This document shows, one piece after another, positions 36,456 to 45,797 of a stretch of DNA of 64,000 nucleotides. Within the stretch, counting starts at the first letter, position 1; the number at the start of each line of letters is the position of its first letter. A model generated the notes under the pieces. That model had not been told where the DNA came from and ran no database searches. It was given only the letters and a program-made list of their open reading frames with translations. Source of the stretch: an uncultured Bacteroidales bacterium (GTDB taxonomy: Bacteria; Bacteroidota; Bacteroidia; Bacteroidales; UBA932); NCBI GenBank assembly GCA_944323845.1, contig CALUUA010000007.1, positions 23,275 to 87,274 on the forward strand. The letters run 5' to 3'. Both the position numbers and the translations under genes were made by a program.

Positions 36456-37832
36456 ATGGAAAAAAATTCAGACACTGACGGGGGCAGGCCGAGAAAACCG
36501 AAGATTTTCGTACTGGATACGAATATCATCCTGCACGACTTCATGGCTATCAGAAAGTTTCAGGACAATGACATCGTCATCCCGATGGCGGTTCTGGAAG
36601 AGCTCGACAAATTCAAGAAAGGCAATGACAACCTGAGTTTCAATGCCAGAGGCTTCATGCGCGAGTTGGACAAACTCATCGGAGACAATCTGTTCGGGAA
36701 TGAGGGCGTACCCATCGGAAAGCGGCTCGGCAAGATCAAGGTGGAACTCAATCATCCGTTTCCGGATGCCCTGAAGGGCTGCTTTCAGGATGACACCCAG
36801 GATCACAGGATATTGGCCACAGCCATCTGGGTAAAGGAACACAATCCCGGAAGGTTCGTGGCACTGGTGACCAAGGACATAAACCTGAGGATGAAATCCA
36901 AGGCTGTGGGAATGGAGGCCCAGGACTATCTGACCGACAGGATTGAGGAGTCTAAAGTGGAATATACGAAGAACGAAGTGGTGATAGTCGGAGATCCGGA
37001 CTGGAATGCCATACAGGGTCTGGCTTACGGACAGGGAAGCATGCCTTACGAGAAAGTCTCGAAAGAGAAGCCTGCACCGAACCAGCTGTACAAGTTCAGG
37101 ACGGAAAGGAACGGACAGACGGTCAACATATGCGCGCGTTATGACAGCGGAAGCAGGAAAATCGTTTTGGTGAAGTCCAGACAAGCCTATGGCATTTCCC
37201 CGCGTAATGACGAACAGAAATTCGCCCTCGACGCCTGTCTGAATCCTGAAATCAAGCTGGTGTCATTGACCGGCGGAGCCGGCACCGGAAAGACATTGCT
37301 GGCACTGGCGGCGGCACTCGAACAGGAAAGGGATTTCAGCCAGATAATCCTTTCCAGACCTACTGTCATCCTGGGAAATCAGGAGATAGGCTTCCTCCCG
37401 GGAGACCAGAAGACCAAGATGGGGCCTTTCGTCCAGCCGTTGATGGACAACCTGAACGTCATCCGCCACTGTTTCAAGCCGGGCAGCAAGCAGGCCATGA
37501 AAATAGACGAGATGCTTAAGGACGAGAAACTGCTGATTTCGCCGCTGGCCTATATCAGGGGCCGGAGTCTGGGCAGGGTTTTCTTCATAGTGGACGAGGC
37601 GCAGAACCTCACGCCGCACGAAATCAAGACCATAATCACACGGGCAGGGGAAGACACGAAAATAGTGTTTACAGGGGATATTTTCCAGATAGACCAGCCT
37701 TATCTGGACATGTACTCGAACGGATTGACGCATCTTGGCGAAAAAATGGCTGGGCAGCCTCTGTTCGAACATGTGAACCTGACGAAAGGGGAAAGAAGCG
37801 AACTATCGGAAATCGCCAGCAGGCTGTTGTAG
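36456..37832 (+). CDS. PIN domain - PhoH-type ATPase
   Basis: The 458-residue product joins an N-terminal PIN nuclease domain (residues about 15-150, acidic residues in FVLDTNIILHDF, LEELDKF, DHRILATA and VTKDINLRMK) to a C-terminal PhoH ATPase with Walker A SLTGGAGTGKTLLALA and Walker B VFFIVDEAQNLTPHE, plus IVFTGDIFQID. Such PhoH2/YlaK-type proteins are RNA-acting ATPase-nucleases in the families studied. All PIN acidic positions seem present, so it may be active. It lies 97 bp before ppdK and follows the orphan PurL-like gene. Confidence 0.93.
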   Translation: MEKNSDTDGGRPRKPKIFVLDTNIILHDFMAIRKFQDNDIVIPMAVLEELDKFKKGNDNLSFNARGFMRELDKLIGDNLFGNEGVPIGKRLGKIKVELNHPFPDALKGCFQDDTQDHRILATAIWVKEHNPGRFVALVTKDINLRMKSKAVGMEAQDYLTDRIEESKVEYTKNEVVIVGDPDWNAIQGLAYGQGSMPYEKVSKEKPAPNQLYKFRTERNGQTVNICARYDSGSRKIVLVKSRQAYGISPRNDEQKFALDACLNPEIKLVSLTGGAGTGKTLLALAAALEQERDFSQIILSRPTVILGNQEIGFLPGDQKTKMGPFVQPLMDNLNVIRHCFKPGSKQAMKIDEMLKDEKLLISPLAYIRGRSLGRVFFIVDEAQNLTPHEIKTIITRAGEDTKIVFTGDIFQIDQPYLDMYSNGLTHLGEKMAGQPLFEHVNLTKGERSELSEIASRLL

Positions 37833-37929
37833 ATATGGAAAATTTATATTATTTTCGCACTCCCCGCGAAAAGGGCGGATTATCATATTGAAAATCGTTA
37901 AAACTAATTCTAATATTTAATTTTTTCTT

Positions 37930-40659
37930 ATGGAAGATAACAAGAAAAGAGTCTACCGTTTCGGAGGCAAGACTGCTGAAGGTGACGGGAGTATGCGCAA
38001 TCTGCTCGGTGGCAAGGGTGCCAATCTGGCGGAAATGTGCAGGCTGAACATTCCGGTGCCGGCAGGTTTCACCATCACGACAGAGTGCTGCGCCGAATAT
38101 TACGAGCTCGGAGGCGGGTACACCGAAGCCCTGAAAGCCGAGGTAAAGGAAGCCATGAGAGCCACTGAAAAGATCATGGGAATGAAATTCGGCGACAAGG
38201 ACAATCCTCTTCTGGTAAGTTGCCGGTCAGGAGCCCGCAGTTCGATGCCGGGAATGATGGATACCATCCTGAACATAGGACTCTGCTCTGCGACTATTCC
38301 GGGGATGATCAAAAAGACAGCGAACCCGCGTTTCGTATATGATGCATACCGCCGTCTCATCATGATGTATTCCGATGTCGTGATGGAAAAGGCCGAAGGC
38401 ATAGAGCCGGAAGACGGACAGGGTATCCGCCAGCAGCTCGACAGGATGATGGAAGAGCTGAAAAAGGCCAAGGGCTACAAGTCGGACACCGATATCACTG
38501 CCGACGAACTGAAGGAACTCTGCGGCAAATTCAAGATGAAAATCAAGGAAGTGCTCGGGGTCGAGTTCCCTGATTCCGCAGAAGAGCAGCTCTGGGGAAG
38601 TATCGGAGGCGTGTTCAAGTCATGGAACGGAAAACGCGCCATCGCGTACAGGAAGATAGAGAAAATTCCTGATGACTGGGGAACAGCCGTAAACGTACAG
38701 TCCATGGTATTCGGAAACATGGGCAATACTTCAGCTACAGGCGTGGCATTCTCCAGGAATCCGGCAAACGGCGACAACAAATTCTACGGAGAATGGCTTA
38801 TCAATGCACAGGGAGAGGATGTCGTGGCAGGTATCCGCACGCCTAATCCTCTGAACGAAGCCACCAAGAACCCGCACAACGAGAAACTCGAATCCCTCGA
38901 AAAGGCCATGCCGGAAGTCTACAAGGAACTCGACGCGATCAGGGTACACCTTGAGAATCATTTCCGCGACATGCAGGACATAGAATTCACCATTCAGGAC
39001 GGCAAACTGTGGATGCTTCAGTGCCGTATCGGAAAGAGGACAGGTCTGGCCGCGCTGAACATGGCCATGGACATGCTGGATGAAGGAATGATTGATGAAA
39101 AGACAGCCGTCATGAGGGTTTCGCCGGCCCAGCTCGATGAAATCCTCCACCCTATCCTCGATTCCGCTTCCGAGAAGAAAGCCGATGTGATAGCCAACGG
39201 ACTGCCTGCCAGCCCGGGCGGAGCTGTAGGAAAAGCCGTATTCACTTCCGAGGCCGCCATGCAGGCCAATGCACAGGGCATAAAGACCATCCTGATCCGT
39301 GAAGAGACATCGCCGGAAGATGTAGAGGGAATGCGCGCTGCCGCAGGTATCCTCACTCAGAGAGGCGGAATGACTTCGCATGCGGCTCTCGTGGCCCGCG
39401 GCTGGGGCAAATGCTGCATCGTAGGCTGCGAAAGCATGCATATTGATCTGGAAAAGAAAGTAGCCAAATTCAAAGGAGGCGTGGAAATACACGAGGGAGA
39501 CATAGTCAGCCTGAACGGGGCGAAAGGTCTCGTATATGCAAGCGAGATCGATACCATGGACGCTTCCGAGAACCCTCGTTTCATCAAGTTCATGAACATC
39601 GTGGACAAGTACCGCAAGCTCGGTGTCAGGACGAATGCCGACACTCCTGAAGATGCACAGAGGGCTCTCAGTTTCGGTGCGGAAGGAATCGGTCTTTTCC
39701 GCATCGAACATATGTTCTACGGCAAAAATGCCGAAACTCCTCTGGCCAAGCTCCGCAAGATGATTCTCTCCAAGACAGACGATGAGAGAAGGGCTGCCTT
39801 AGATGAACTCGAGCCGTACATCAAGGCTTCGGTAAAGGGTACGATGAAGGTCATGGACGGCAAGCCTGTGACATTCCGTCTGCTCGACCCGCCTCTTCAT
39901 GAGTTCGTGCCTCAGAGCAAGGACAAGAAAGAAGAACTGGCACAGGAACTGGGAATCAGCGAAGGCGAAATCGAGAAGAGAGGCGAATCCCTCCATGAGG
40001 TGAATCCGATGATGGGACACAGGGGCGTCCGTCTTCATGTGACATATCCGATGATTTCGGAAACCCAGTTCAGGGCCATCTTCACTGCGGCTGCGGAACT
40101 TCAGGAGGAAGGTCTCCATCCTATGCCTGAAATCATGATTCCTGTCACCGTGTCGCAGAGGGAACTGAAGTTCCAGAAGGCGATATGCGTAAAAGTGAAG
40201 GCTGAAGTAGAGGCCGCCACCAACCAGCACATCGACTACAAGTTCGGCACCATGATCGAGATTCCTCGCGCAGCCCTGACTGCTGACAGGATGGCGAAAA
40301 CAGCCGAATTCTTCTCTTTCGGCACCAATGACCTGACCCAGATGACCTTCGGATTCTCCAGAGATGACATCGGGACTTTCATGGGCGACTATCTCGGGAA
40401 CAAGATTCTGGACAGCGATCCGTTCCAGACTCTGGACACCAAGGCTGTCGGCAAGCTCATAGACTATGCGGTAAAATCCGGCCGTGAATCACGCCCTGAA
40501 CTGAAATGCGGTATCTGCGGCGAGCACGGAGGAGACCCTGCGTCAGTAGAGTTCTGCTACAAGATAGGGCTGAACTACGTTTCATGTTCACCGTTCCGCG
40601 TTCCTATCGCCCGCCTCGCTGCGGCGCAGGCCGTGATCAAGGACGAGGCTGAAAAATAG
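37930..40659 (+). CDS. ppdK: Pyruvate, phosphate dikinase
   Basis: The 909-residue product has the three-part layout of PPDK: N-terminal ATP-grasp domain (GGKGANLAEMCRLNIPVPAGFTI; SVSCRSGARSSMPGMMDTILN-type loop near residue 100), central phosphohistidine domain with GGMTSHAALVARGWGKCCIVG where the His is phosphorylated, and C-terminal PEP/pyruvate barrel with GLFRIEHMF, GTNDLTQMTFGFSRDD and the catalytic cysteine in KCGICGEHGG. It interconverts pyruvate, ATP and phosphate with PEP, AMP and pyrophosphate; in anaerobic Bacteroidota it links glycolysis and gluconeogenesis. Monocistronic, closed by a strong terminator. Confidence 0.97.
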   Translation: MEDNKKRVYRFGGKTAEGDGSMRNLLGGKGANLAEMCRLNIPVPAGFTITTECCAEYYELGGGYTEALKAEVKEAMRATEKIMGMKFGDKDNPLLVSCRSGARSSMPGMMDTILNIGLCSATIPGMIKKTANPRFVYDAYRRLIMMYSDVVMEKAEGIEPEDGQGIRQQLDRMMEELKKAKGYKSDTDITADELKELCGKFKMKIKEVLGVEFPDSAEEQLWGSIGGVFKSWNGKRAIAYRKIEKIPDDWGTAVNVQSMVFGNMGNTSATGVAFSRNPANGDNKFYGEWLINAQGEDVVAGIRTPNPLNEATKNPHNEKLESLEKAMPEVYKELDAIRVHLENHFRDMQDIEFTIQDGKLWMLQCRIGKRTGLAALNMAMDMLDEGMIDEKTAVMRVSPAQLDEILHPILDSASEKKADVIANGLPASPGGAVGKAVFTSEAAMQANAQGIKTILIREETSPEDVEGMRAAAGILTQRGGMTSHAALVARGWGKCCIVGCESMHIDLEKKVAKFKGGVEIHEGDIVSLNGAKGLVYASEIDTMDASENPRFIKFMNIVDKYRKLGVRTNADTPEDAQRALSFGAEGIGLFRIEHMFYGKNAETPLAKLRKMILSKTDDERRAALDELEPYIKASVKGTMKVMDGKPVTFRLLDPPLHEFVPQSKDKKEELAQELGISEGEIEKRGESLHEVNPMMGHRGVRLHVTYPMISETQFRAIFTAAAELQEEGLHPMPEIMIPVTVSQRELKFQKAICVKVKAEVEAATNQHIDYKFGTMIEIPRAALTADRMAKTAEFFSFGTNDLTQMTFGFSRDDIGTFMGDYLGNKILDSDPFQTLDTKAVGKLIDYAVKSGRESRPELKCGICGEHGGDPASVEFCYKIGLNYVSCSPFRVPIARLAAAQAVIKDEAEK

Positions 40660-40685
40660 CCTGATCCTGATACAGGTGCATAACT

Positions 40686-40734
40686 ATTGAACCGTATATT
40701 TTCGATGGAAAATCCTGAAAATATACGGTTCAAT
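40686..40734 (+). terminator. Terminator after ppdK
   Basis: A perfect 18-bp stem (ATTGAACCGTATATTTTC with its complement GAAAATATACGGTTCAAT) and a 13-nt loop, followed by TTATTTTTG. It begins 27 bp after the ppdK stop and could serve the convergent sulfatase gene too. Confidence 0.85.
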
Positions 40735-40790
40735 TTATTTTTGTGCGTCAGCAGGATGTGGTGAAAAACAGAATCCTGTCCGTGGGGCGT

Positions 40791-42200
40791 TTATTCCGGG
40801 ATGAAGCGGAAATGGCGGGCGCGGCCGGGTCCCGGGTGGGTTTCCATCCACTCGCGGAGCATGGCGCGGTGTTCTTTCACGATGTCAGCATAGCGCGCAT
40901 CCACTGCCAGATTCACCATCTCGCCCCTGTCCGTCTCCATGTCGTAGAGCTGTTCACGATACTGGCCTTTGTCATAAAGGACATATTTGTACTTGGGTGT
41001 GCGGACCATCCAGCCGAGAGTGCCTGCTGTCTGATTGAAATTCGTTTCGGTCACGACATAGTCACGCAAATGAAGCGCAGGATCGCCTGCTTCAGCCACA
41101 TCCCTGATACTGAGGCCGGATCTTCCCTCCGGCACTTCAGCGCCTGCCCAGTCACATATTGTAGGCATGAGATCCACTCCGTTGTTCACAAGCTGGGGAA
41201 GCACTTTGCCGGCATTTCTACCGCCCGGAAGACACACTATGAATGGTATATTCGCCACCTCCTCATAAAGGACTGTCTTCTGGTTCCACTGATGCGCGCC
41301 GCAGCCGTCTCCATGGTCGCTTGTGAAGATGATCACCGTATTCTCCCACAAATCCTGCCTGTCTATTTCATCCACTATCTTTCCGATCTCTGCATCCACA
41401 GCCTCTACCAACCTGTAATACGCATAGCGGTAGCGTCTCCAGTCATCAGGACGGAAATCCTGCGACGGATACAAGGCATAGCTCTGCCGCTTTTCGAACT
41501 GCAGGACTGAAGCATCGTACGGATTCACCGCGTAATTGGCCGGCAACGCCGGGCAATCTTCCAGAGTGAAATCCGGAATATGCGCGAGCGGAGTATTCTG
41601 GTTTCTGGCGAACTCGCAGATATTGTGAGGATTGATATATGAGGCCACCAGGAAGAACGGACGGTCATGCTCCTCCCGCAGATAATCTATGCAGGCTTCG
41701 GCCAGACCGATATCGTTGTGCGGGTGCAGGTTTCTGAACCCGAAAGCGAATTCCGATGGCAGGTCGACTGTCGGGACATGCCATTTGCCGGCATATGCGC
41801 AGTCATATCCGGCCTCGCCCACCAATGTGCCGAGAGTCCGGTTCTGCAAAGAATCCGGAATAGGGATATCGTTTTCGATGATTCCGGTCTCGCTCGGCAT
41901 ATATCCTGTAAACATCGCCCCTCTCGCAGGACCGCTCAGAGGCATGGCGCAGTATGCATTCGTGAATCTGATGCCGTGATCTGCCAGCCTGTCCATATTC
42001 GGCGTGGAAACATCCATGTTCCCGGCACAGCTCATCGCATCGGCGCACTGCTGGTCCGTCATGATATAAATGATATTCGGCCTGTCGCCGGCACGCCTGG
42101 AGGCATCCGACGGAGCTTCTGCATACAACATTCCAGGCACGGTTGCCGCCACAGCCGCCGGCAATGCCTTCAATAAACCCTTGTCTGCACTTTTCTTCAT
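40791..42200 (-). CDS. Sulfatase (S1 family, serine-type)
   Basis: The 469-residue product begins with a Sec-type signal (MKKSADKGLLKALPAAVAAT...YAEAP). Metal-binding start PNIIYIMTDQQCADAMS. The formylglycine signature is Ser89-Gly-Pro-Ala-Arg93 followed by TG at 98-99 (PLSGPARGAMFTG), so the catalytic residue would be made from serine by an anaerobic sulfatase-maturating enzyme. KWHVP, FTSDHGDGCGAHQWNQK and LRDYVVTETNF follow in the S1 order. It removes sulfate esters from a host or dietary glycan; which one cannot be told. No glycosidase or anSME gene is in the window. Confidence 0.93.
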   Translation of the reverse strand: MKKSADKGLLKALPAAVAATVPGMLYAEAPSDASRRAGDRPNIIYIMTDQQCADAMSCAGNMDVSTPNMDRLADHGIRFTNAYCAMPLSGPARGAMFTGYMPSETGIIENDIPIPDSLQNRTLGTLVGEAGYDCAYAGKWHVPTVDLPSEFAFGFRNLHPHNDIGLAEACIDYLREEHDRPFFLVASYINPHNICEFARNQNTPLAHIPDFTLEDCPALPANYAVNPYDASVLQFEKRQSYALYPSQDFRPDDWRRYRYAYYRLVEAVDAEIGKIVDEIDRQDLWENTVIIFTSDHGDGCGAHQWNQKTVLYEEVANIPFIVCLPGGRNAGKVLPQLVNNGVDLMPTICDWAGAEVPEGRSGLSIRDVAEAGDPALHLRDYVVTETNFNQTAGTLGWMVRTPKYKYVLYDKGQYREQLYDMETDRGEMVNLAVDARYADIVKEHRAMLREWMETHPGPGRARHFRFIPE

Positions 42201-42322
42201 ATGAATCTCGATTTAACAGCATTTCTGACAAATTTAGAAAATCTATCCGGTGGAAACAAGAAAGAAAAACGCGGAAGCGTCCAGTACGGAACGGTTATGC
42301 GACATCATATTCCGGAAAATAT

Positions 42323-42330
42323 TATATTTG
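42323..42330 (+). promoter_or_regulatory. -7 promoter element before the CDF gene
   Basis: TATATTTG matches TAnnTTTG exactly, 24 nt before the ATG at 42354. No clear -33 TTTG is visible. It supports the short start for the CDF gene over the start at 42201. Confidence 0.5.
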
Positions 42331-42353
42331 CTGTCCGTTTGGATGACAATGCA

Positions 42354-43274
42354 ATGAAAGAAATAGATCCGGGGGCCAGGGAAAGAAAGATTTTCCGGGT
42401 CACAATCATAGGGAGCATAACGAATCTGCTGCTTTTAGTTTTCAAGTTCGCGGCAGGCATCGTCGGGCAGAGTGCGGCGATGATAGCCGATGCCGTACAT
42501 TCTCTGTCGGATTTCATCACCGATATCATCGTGATCATCTTCGTAAAGATAGCAAACAAGCCGCAGGACAAGGACCACGATTTCGGACACGGGAAATATG
42601 AGACATTGGCGACAGCTATCATAGGACTTGTGCTGTTTTTCGTCGGAGCCGGCATATTCTGGAACGGGGCGAAGTCGATATGGGGCTTCCTTCACGGGCA
42701 GGCATTGGAAGAGCCGGGCATGATAGCATTGTGGGCGGCATTGATTTCTATCGTATCGAAAGAGGCATTGTACCAGTACACAAGGATAGCCGGGGAAAAA
42801 GTGAACTCGAAGTCCGTGGTAGCGAATGCCTGGCATCACAGAAGCGACGCTCTCTCTTCGATAGGGACGGCTGCAGGCATTGGCGGAGCCATCCTTCTGG
42901 GAGAAAACTGGAGAGTGCTGGATCCGGCGGCGGCAGTGGTGGTGAGCTTTTTCATTATCAAGGTGGCATACAAGCTGTTCAAGCCTTGCATCGACGAACT
43001 GATAGAGGCTTCATTGCCTGACGAGACGGAAAGGCAGATCACGGACATATTGCTGTCCCTCCCCGAAGTCAGCAGCCCTCACAACTTGAGAACCAGACGG
43101 ATAGGGAACAACTGCGCCGTTGACGTGCATGTGCGGATGGACGGGAAGATGACAGTGGAACAGTCTCACGCCGTCACGCGCGAACTGGAGACAAAGCTGA
43201 AAGGACTACTCGGAAGCGGGGCTTTCATCAGCATCCATGTCGAACCAGTCAAGACCGGACCGGAGAACAGATAA
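42354..43274 (+). CDS. Cation diffusion facilitator (zinc/iron-type metal exporter)
   Basis: The 306-residue product is taken from the ATG at 42354 (MKEIDPGARERKIFRVTIIG); the frame upstream of it reads promoter-like DNA. Six membrane helices are predicted. The transport-site residues sit in ADAVHSLSDFITDIIV (TM2) and NAWHHRSDALSSIG (TM5), the HxxxD pairs expected for CDF proteins. A cytoplasmic C-terminal ferredoxin-like domain follows (EVSSPHNLRTRRIGNN, VDVHVRMDGKMTVEQSHAV). It exports divalent metal ions against protons. Its 3' end overlaps the convergent PatB gene by 26 bp. Confidence 0.92.
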   Translation: MKEIDPGARERKIFRVTIIGSITNLLLLVFKFAAGIVGQSAAMIADAVHSLSDFITDIIVIIFVKIANKPQDKDHDFGHGKYETLATAIIGLVLFFVGAGIFWNGAKSIWGFLHGQALEEPGMIALWAALISIVSKEALYQYTRIAGEKVNSKSVVANAWHHRSDALSSIGTAAGIGGAILLGENWRVLDPAAAVVVSFFIIKVAYKLFKPCIDELIEASLPDETERQITDILLSLPEVSSPHNLRTRRIGNNCAVDVHVRMDGKMTVEQSHAVTRELETKLKGLLGSGAFISIHVEPVKTGPENR

Positions 43275-44436
43275 GAGGTTTTCCGAGGACGTAGCTGCGG
43301 AATCTTTCCAGAGCCTCTGCCAGACGTGCGCGCGGACATGCCAGATTCCAGCGTTGGTATCCCTCGCCTTCCGGCCCGTACATGGAACCTGCATTCAGCC
43401 ATATCCCGGCCTTTTCCATAAGGTCCTTTTCGAGGTCTTCGGATGTCTTTCCCAGTGCCCGGCAGTCCATCCATGCCAGATAAGTGCCTTCCAGTCTGGC
43501 CACCGGAAATTCCGGCAGATTCTTTCTGCAGAACTCCAGCATGAAATCATAGTTCCCCTTCAGATAGACTAAAAGCTGCTCTAACCATTCTTCGCCTTCG
43601 TTATAGGCGGCTATAGTGGCTATGACACCGAAAGGATTCACATCGCACACTTCATTTATGTTTATCGCCTTGTCGATCCTTGCCCTTATTGCGGCATCCG
43701 CCGCAATGATGTCAGCTATCTGAAGTCCGGCTATATTGAATGCCTTGCTCGGGGAAACACAGGTGGCGGAATTCATGAGGAAATCTTCTGAAAGCGAAGC
43801 GAACGGGATGTGCTTGAGGCCGGGATATACAAGTTCGCAATGAATCTCGTCGGAAATGACGAAAACTCCATGCCTTCTGCAGATCTCGCCCATTCTGACC
43901 AGTTCTTCGCGCGTCCATACTCGTCCGGACGGATTGTGCGGACTGCAGAGTATGAAGACTTTCACCAGCGGATCTGAAGCCTTCGCCTCGAAGTCGTCGA
44001 AATCTATAGCGTATGTGTCGCCGGTGCGTATCAGAGGGCAGGATACTGTCTCGCATCCGTTGTTTCTGATGGAGGAATAGAAACAGTTGTAGACAGGTGT
44101 CAGGAGCAGGACCTTGTCGCCGGGCACAGTCATCGCCTTCAAGATGGCCGAGATAGCCGGAACTACGCCGGAAGTGTATATTATCCAGTCCTTTTCGATG
44201 CGGAAGTCATGGCGGCGGCCGAACCATCCGATGACGGCGTCATAATATTCCTGAGGGACTTTCGTATAGCCGAAAATTCCATGAGCCACCCTTTTCTGCA
44301 GGGCTTCCGTCACAGGCTTCGCCGTCCTGAAATCCATGTCAGCCACCCAGAGAGGAAGCACGCCTTCCGGAGCATTGTCCCATTTATATGAATTTGTCCC
44401 TCTCCGCGGGACAATCTCGTCGAAATCGTATTGCAT
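43249..44436 (-). CDS. PatB/MalY-type PLP-dependent C-S lyase (cystathionine beta-lyase)
   Basis: The 395-residue product is a fold-type I aminotransferase: VLPLWVADMDFRTAKPVTEAL at the start, GVVPAISAILKAMTVPGDKVLLLTPVYNCFY, LCSPHNPSGRVWTREEL, VISDEIHCELVY (PLP-binding Asp), and SPSKAFNIAGLQ with the Schiff-base lysine; it ends with the RWNLACPRARL substrate-carboxylate arginine motif. It cleaves cystathionine or cysteine to give homocysteine, or pyruvate with ammonia and sulfide. Only 9 bp separate it from the DUF3737 gene upstream on the same strand. Confidence 0.93.
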   Translation of the reverse strand: MQYDFDEIVPRRGTNSYKWDNAPEGVLPLWVADMDFRTAKPVTEALQKRVAHGIFGYTKVPQEYYDAVIGWFGRRHDFRIEKDWIIYTSGVVPAISAILKAMTVPGDKVLLLTPVYNCFYSSIRNNGCETVSCPLIRTGDTYAIDFDDFEAKASDPLVKVFILCSPHNPSGRVWTREELVRMGEICRRHGVFVISDEIHCELVYPGLKHIPFASLSEDFLMNSATCVSPSKAFNIAGLQIADIIAADAAIRARIDKAININEVCDVNPFGVIATIAAYNEGEEWLEQLLVYLKGNYDFMLEFCRKNLPEFPVARLEGTYLAWMDCRALGKTSEDLEKDLMEKAGIWLNAGSMYGPEGEGYQRWNLACPRARLAEALERFRSYVLGKPLICSPVRS

Positions 44437-44445
44437 ATATTGTTC

Positions 44446-45291
44446 TTATTTGCGGACTTCGATTCGGCAGTCTGCCGGAGCCTTGATGTTTCCGTCGATG
44501 GTCACGGAGCCTATGCTGTCTGCGATGATATGGCCGGACATCGGATTCTTGATATTCGTGACGGCTCCCCTGATGTCTGCTTTCACCGTACTGTATTCGA
44601 AAGCCCTGTCGCATGACGGATCGAAAGTACAGTTCTCCAGAATCAGGTCATGCGCATAACAGAGCGGCTGCTCCCCGCTGATATGGCAGTTCACCAGACG
44701 TAGATTTCTCGAATGCCATCCGAGATATTCGCCGTTCAGTTCGGAGTCGTATATTGTGACATTCTCCACTTCCCAGAAAGCATCCTTCGTGGTAATCCGG
44801 GCATTTCGTATCTCTACGTTCTTCACATACTGGAACACATATTTGCTGTCGCTTTCCAGTCCGTCCACACGGATATTCTCGCTGAACATGAACGGATAAG
44901 TCCCGTCATGCAGTTTCAGGTTCTTCACCCTGATGTCATGGCATCTCCAGAAAATCTCGTCGGCATCGTTCATCACGACATTTTCCAGTTCGATATCGTG
45001 CATCTCGCGGAACATTTTCGGTGCATCTATCACCGTATCGGACATTTTCAGATGGTCTGAGTACCAGAGCGCCGACCTGCCGCCGACAGCGAAATAACAG
45101 TTCCTGATGGTGAAGCCATGGACATGCCAGAAAGGATAGTTCCCTTCGAAACGGCAGTTCTCCGCCTCGATATTGCTGCATTCCTTGATGGCGGATTCGC
45201 CTTCCCTGATGATGACATTTTCCAGACGGAGGTCGTGGGATGCGAAAAGCGGCCTCTCTCCGCCGAACTCCTGATTAGTTATGGTCTTCAT
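44446..45291 (-). CDS. DUF3737 family right-handed beta-helix protein
   Basis: The 281-residue product starts at 45291 (MKTITNQEFGGERPLFASHDL); AGGAG precedes it at good spacing, so the longer start is rejected. The chain is one repeat of short strands with Asn/Ile ladders (LRLENVIIREG, IEAENCRFEG, FTIRNCYF, IELENVVMNDAD, IRVKNLKLHDG and so on), the pattern of pectate-lyase-like right-handed beta helices. There is no signal peptide. DUF3737 has no established function. It is 9 bp upstream of the PatB-like gene, so both are likely expressed together. Confidence 0.88.
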   Translation of the reverse strand: MKTITNQEFGGERPLFASHDLRLENVIIREGESAIKECSNIEAENCRFEGNYPFWHVHGFTIRNCYFAVGGRSALWYSDHLKMSDTVIDAPKMFREMHDIELENVVMNDADEIFWRCHDIRVKNLKLHDGTYPFMFSENIRVDGLESDSKYVFQYVKNVEIRNARITTKDAFWEVENVTIYDSELNGEYLGWHSRNLRLVNCHISGEQPLCYAHDLILENCTFDPSCDRAFEYSTVKADIRGAVTNIKNPMSGHIIADSIGSVTIDGNIKAPADCRIEVRK

Positions 45292-45465
45292 GTGAAATTC
45301 TCCTATAATCAATCATATGCATTGGCAGGAGTCCGGCCGGAAGCCGTGCCGGATTCCCTGTCGCCGTTCCTGTCATGATGCAAATTTAAGACAGTTTCAG
45401 CAAACCTGCGTATATCTTTTACAGAAGATAGTATCCGATTTACAGTACAGCGCAGTTGCAGGTTC

Positions 45466-45771
45466 TCATCTCTGCCGTTTCGCTGCGGATTTTCTTTTGG
45501 GATTGGCCGGAAACCAGCCTCTCTTCACCCGCTTTTCCTGCTCGAAAAGCTCCAAAATGGACCAGAAAGAAGAGAAAGCGGCCACTCCTGAGATGGTAGA
45601 CCATACCATGCTGTCAATGAAAAGAGAAAGTGCGGCGAAGCCGATGCCTGCCAGAAGGAAAAGCCACCAGCAGCCTTTCCCGAAATGATACTCCGCCTTG
45701 ATGACCAGAGGATGGCACACTCCGATGATCAGGAATGTGCAGAGCCCGATGATAATTCCGGAAAAATTCAT
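45466..45771 (-). CDS. DUF4491 family small membrane protein
   Basis: The 101-residue product has three predicted membrane segments (SGIIIGLCTFLIIGV, WWLFLLAGIGFAALSLFI, VWSTISGVAAFSSFWSIL) and a basic tail (PANPKRKSAAKRQR), matching DUF4491, a family of unknown function common in Bacteroidota. It lies 26 bp after the CcsBA-type gene on the same strand and may be the last gene of the porin-imelysin-DHOR-CcsBA operon. Its role there is unknown. Confidence 0.82.
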   Translation of the reverse strand: MNFSGIIIGLCTFLIIGVCHPLVIKAEYHFGKGCWWLFLLAGIGFAALSLFIDSMVWSTISGVAAFSSFWSILELFEQEKRVKRGWFPANPKRKSAAKRQR

Positions 45772-45797
45772 TCAAGTTTCGATTTGGAATCGCAAAT

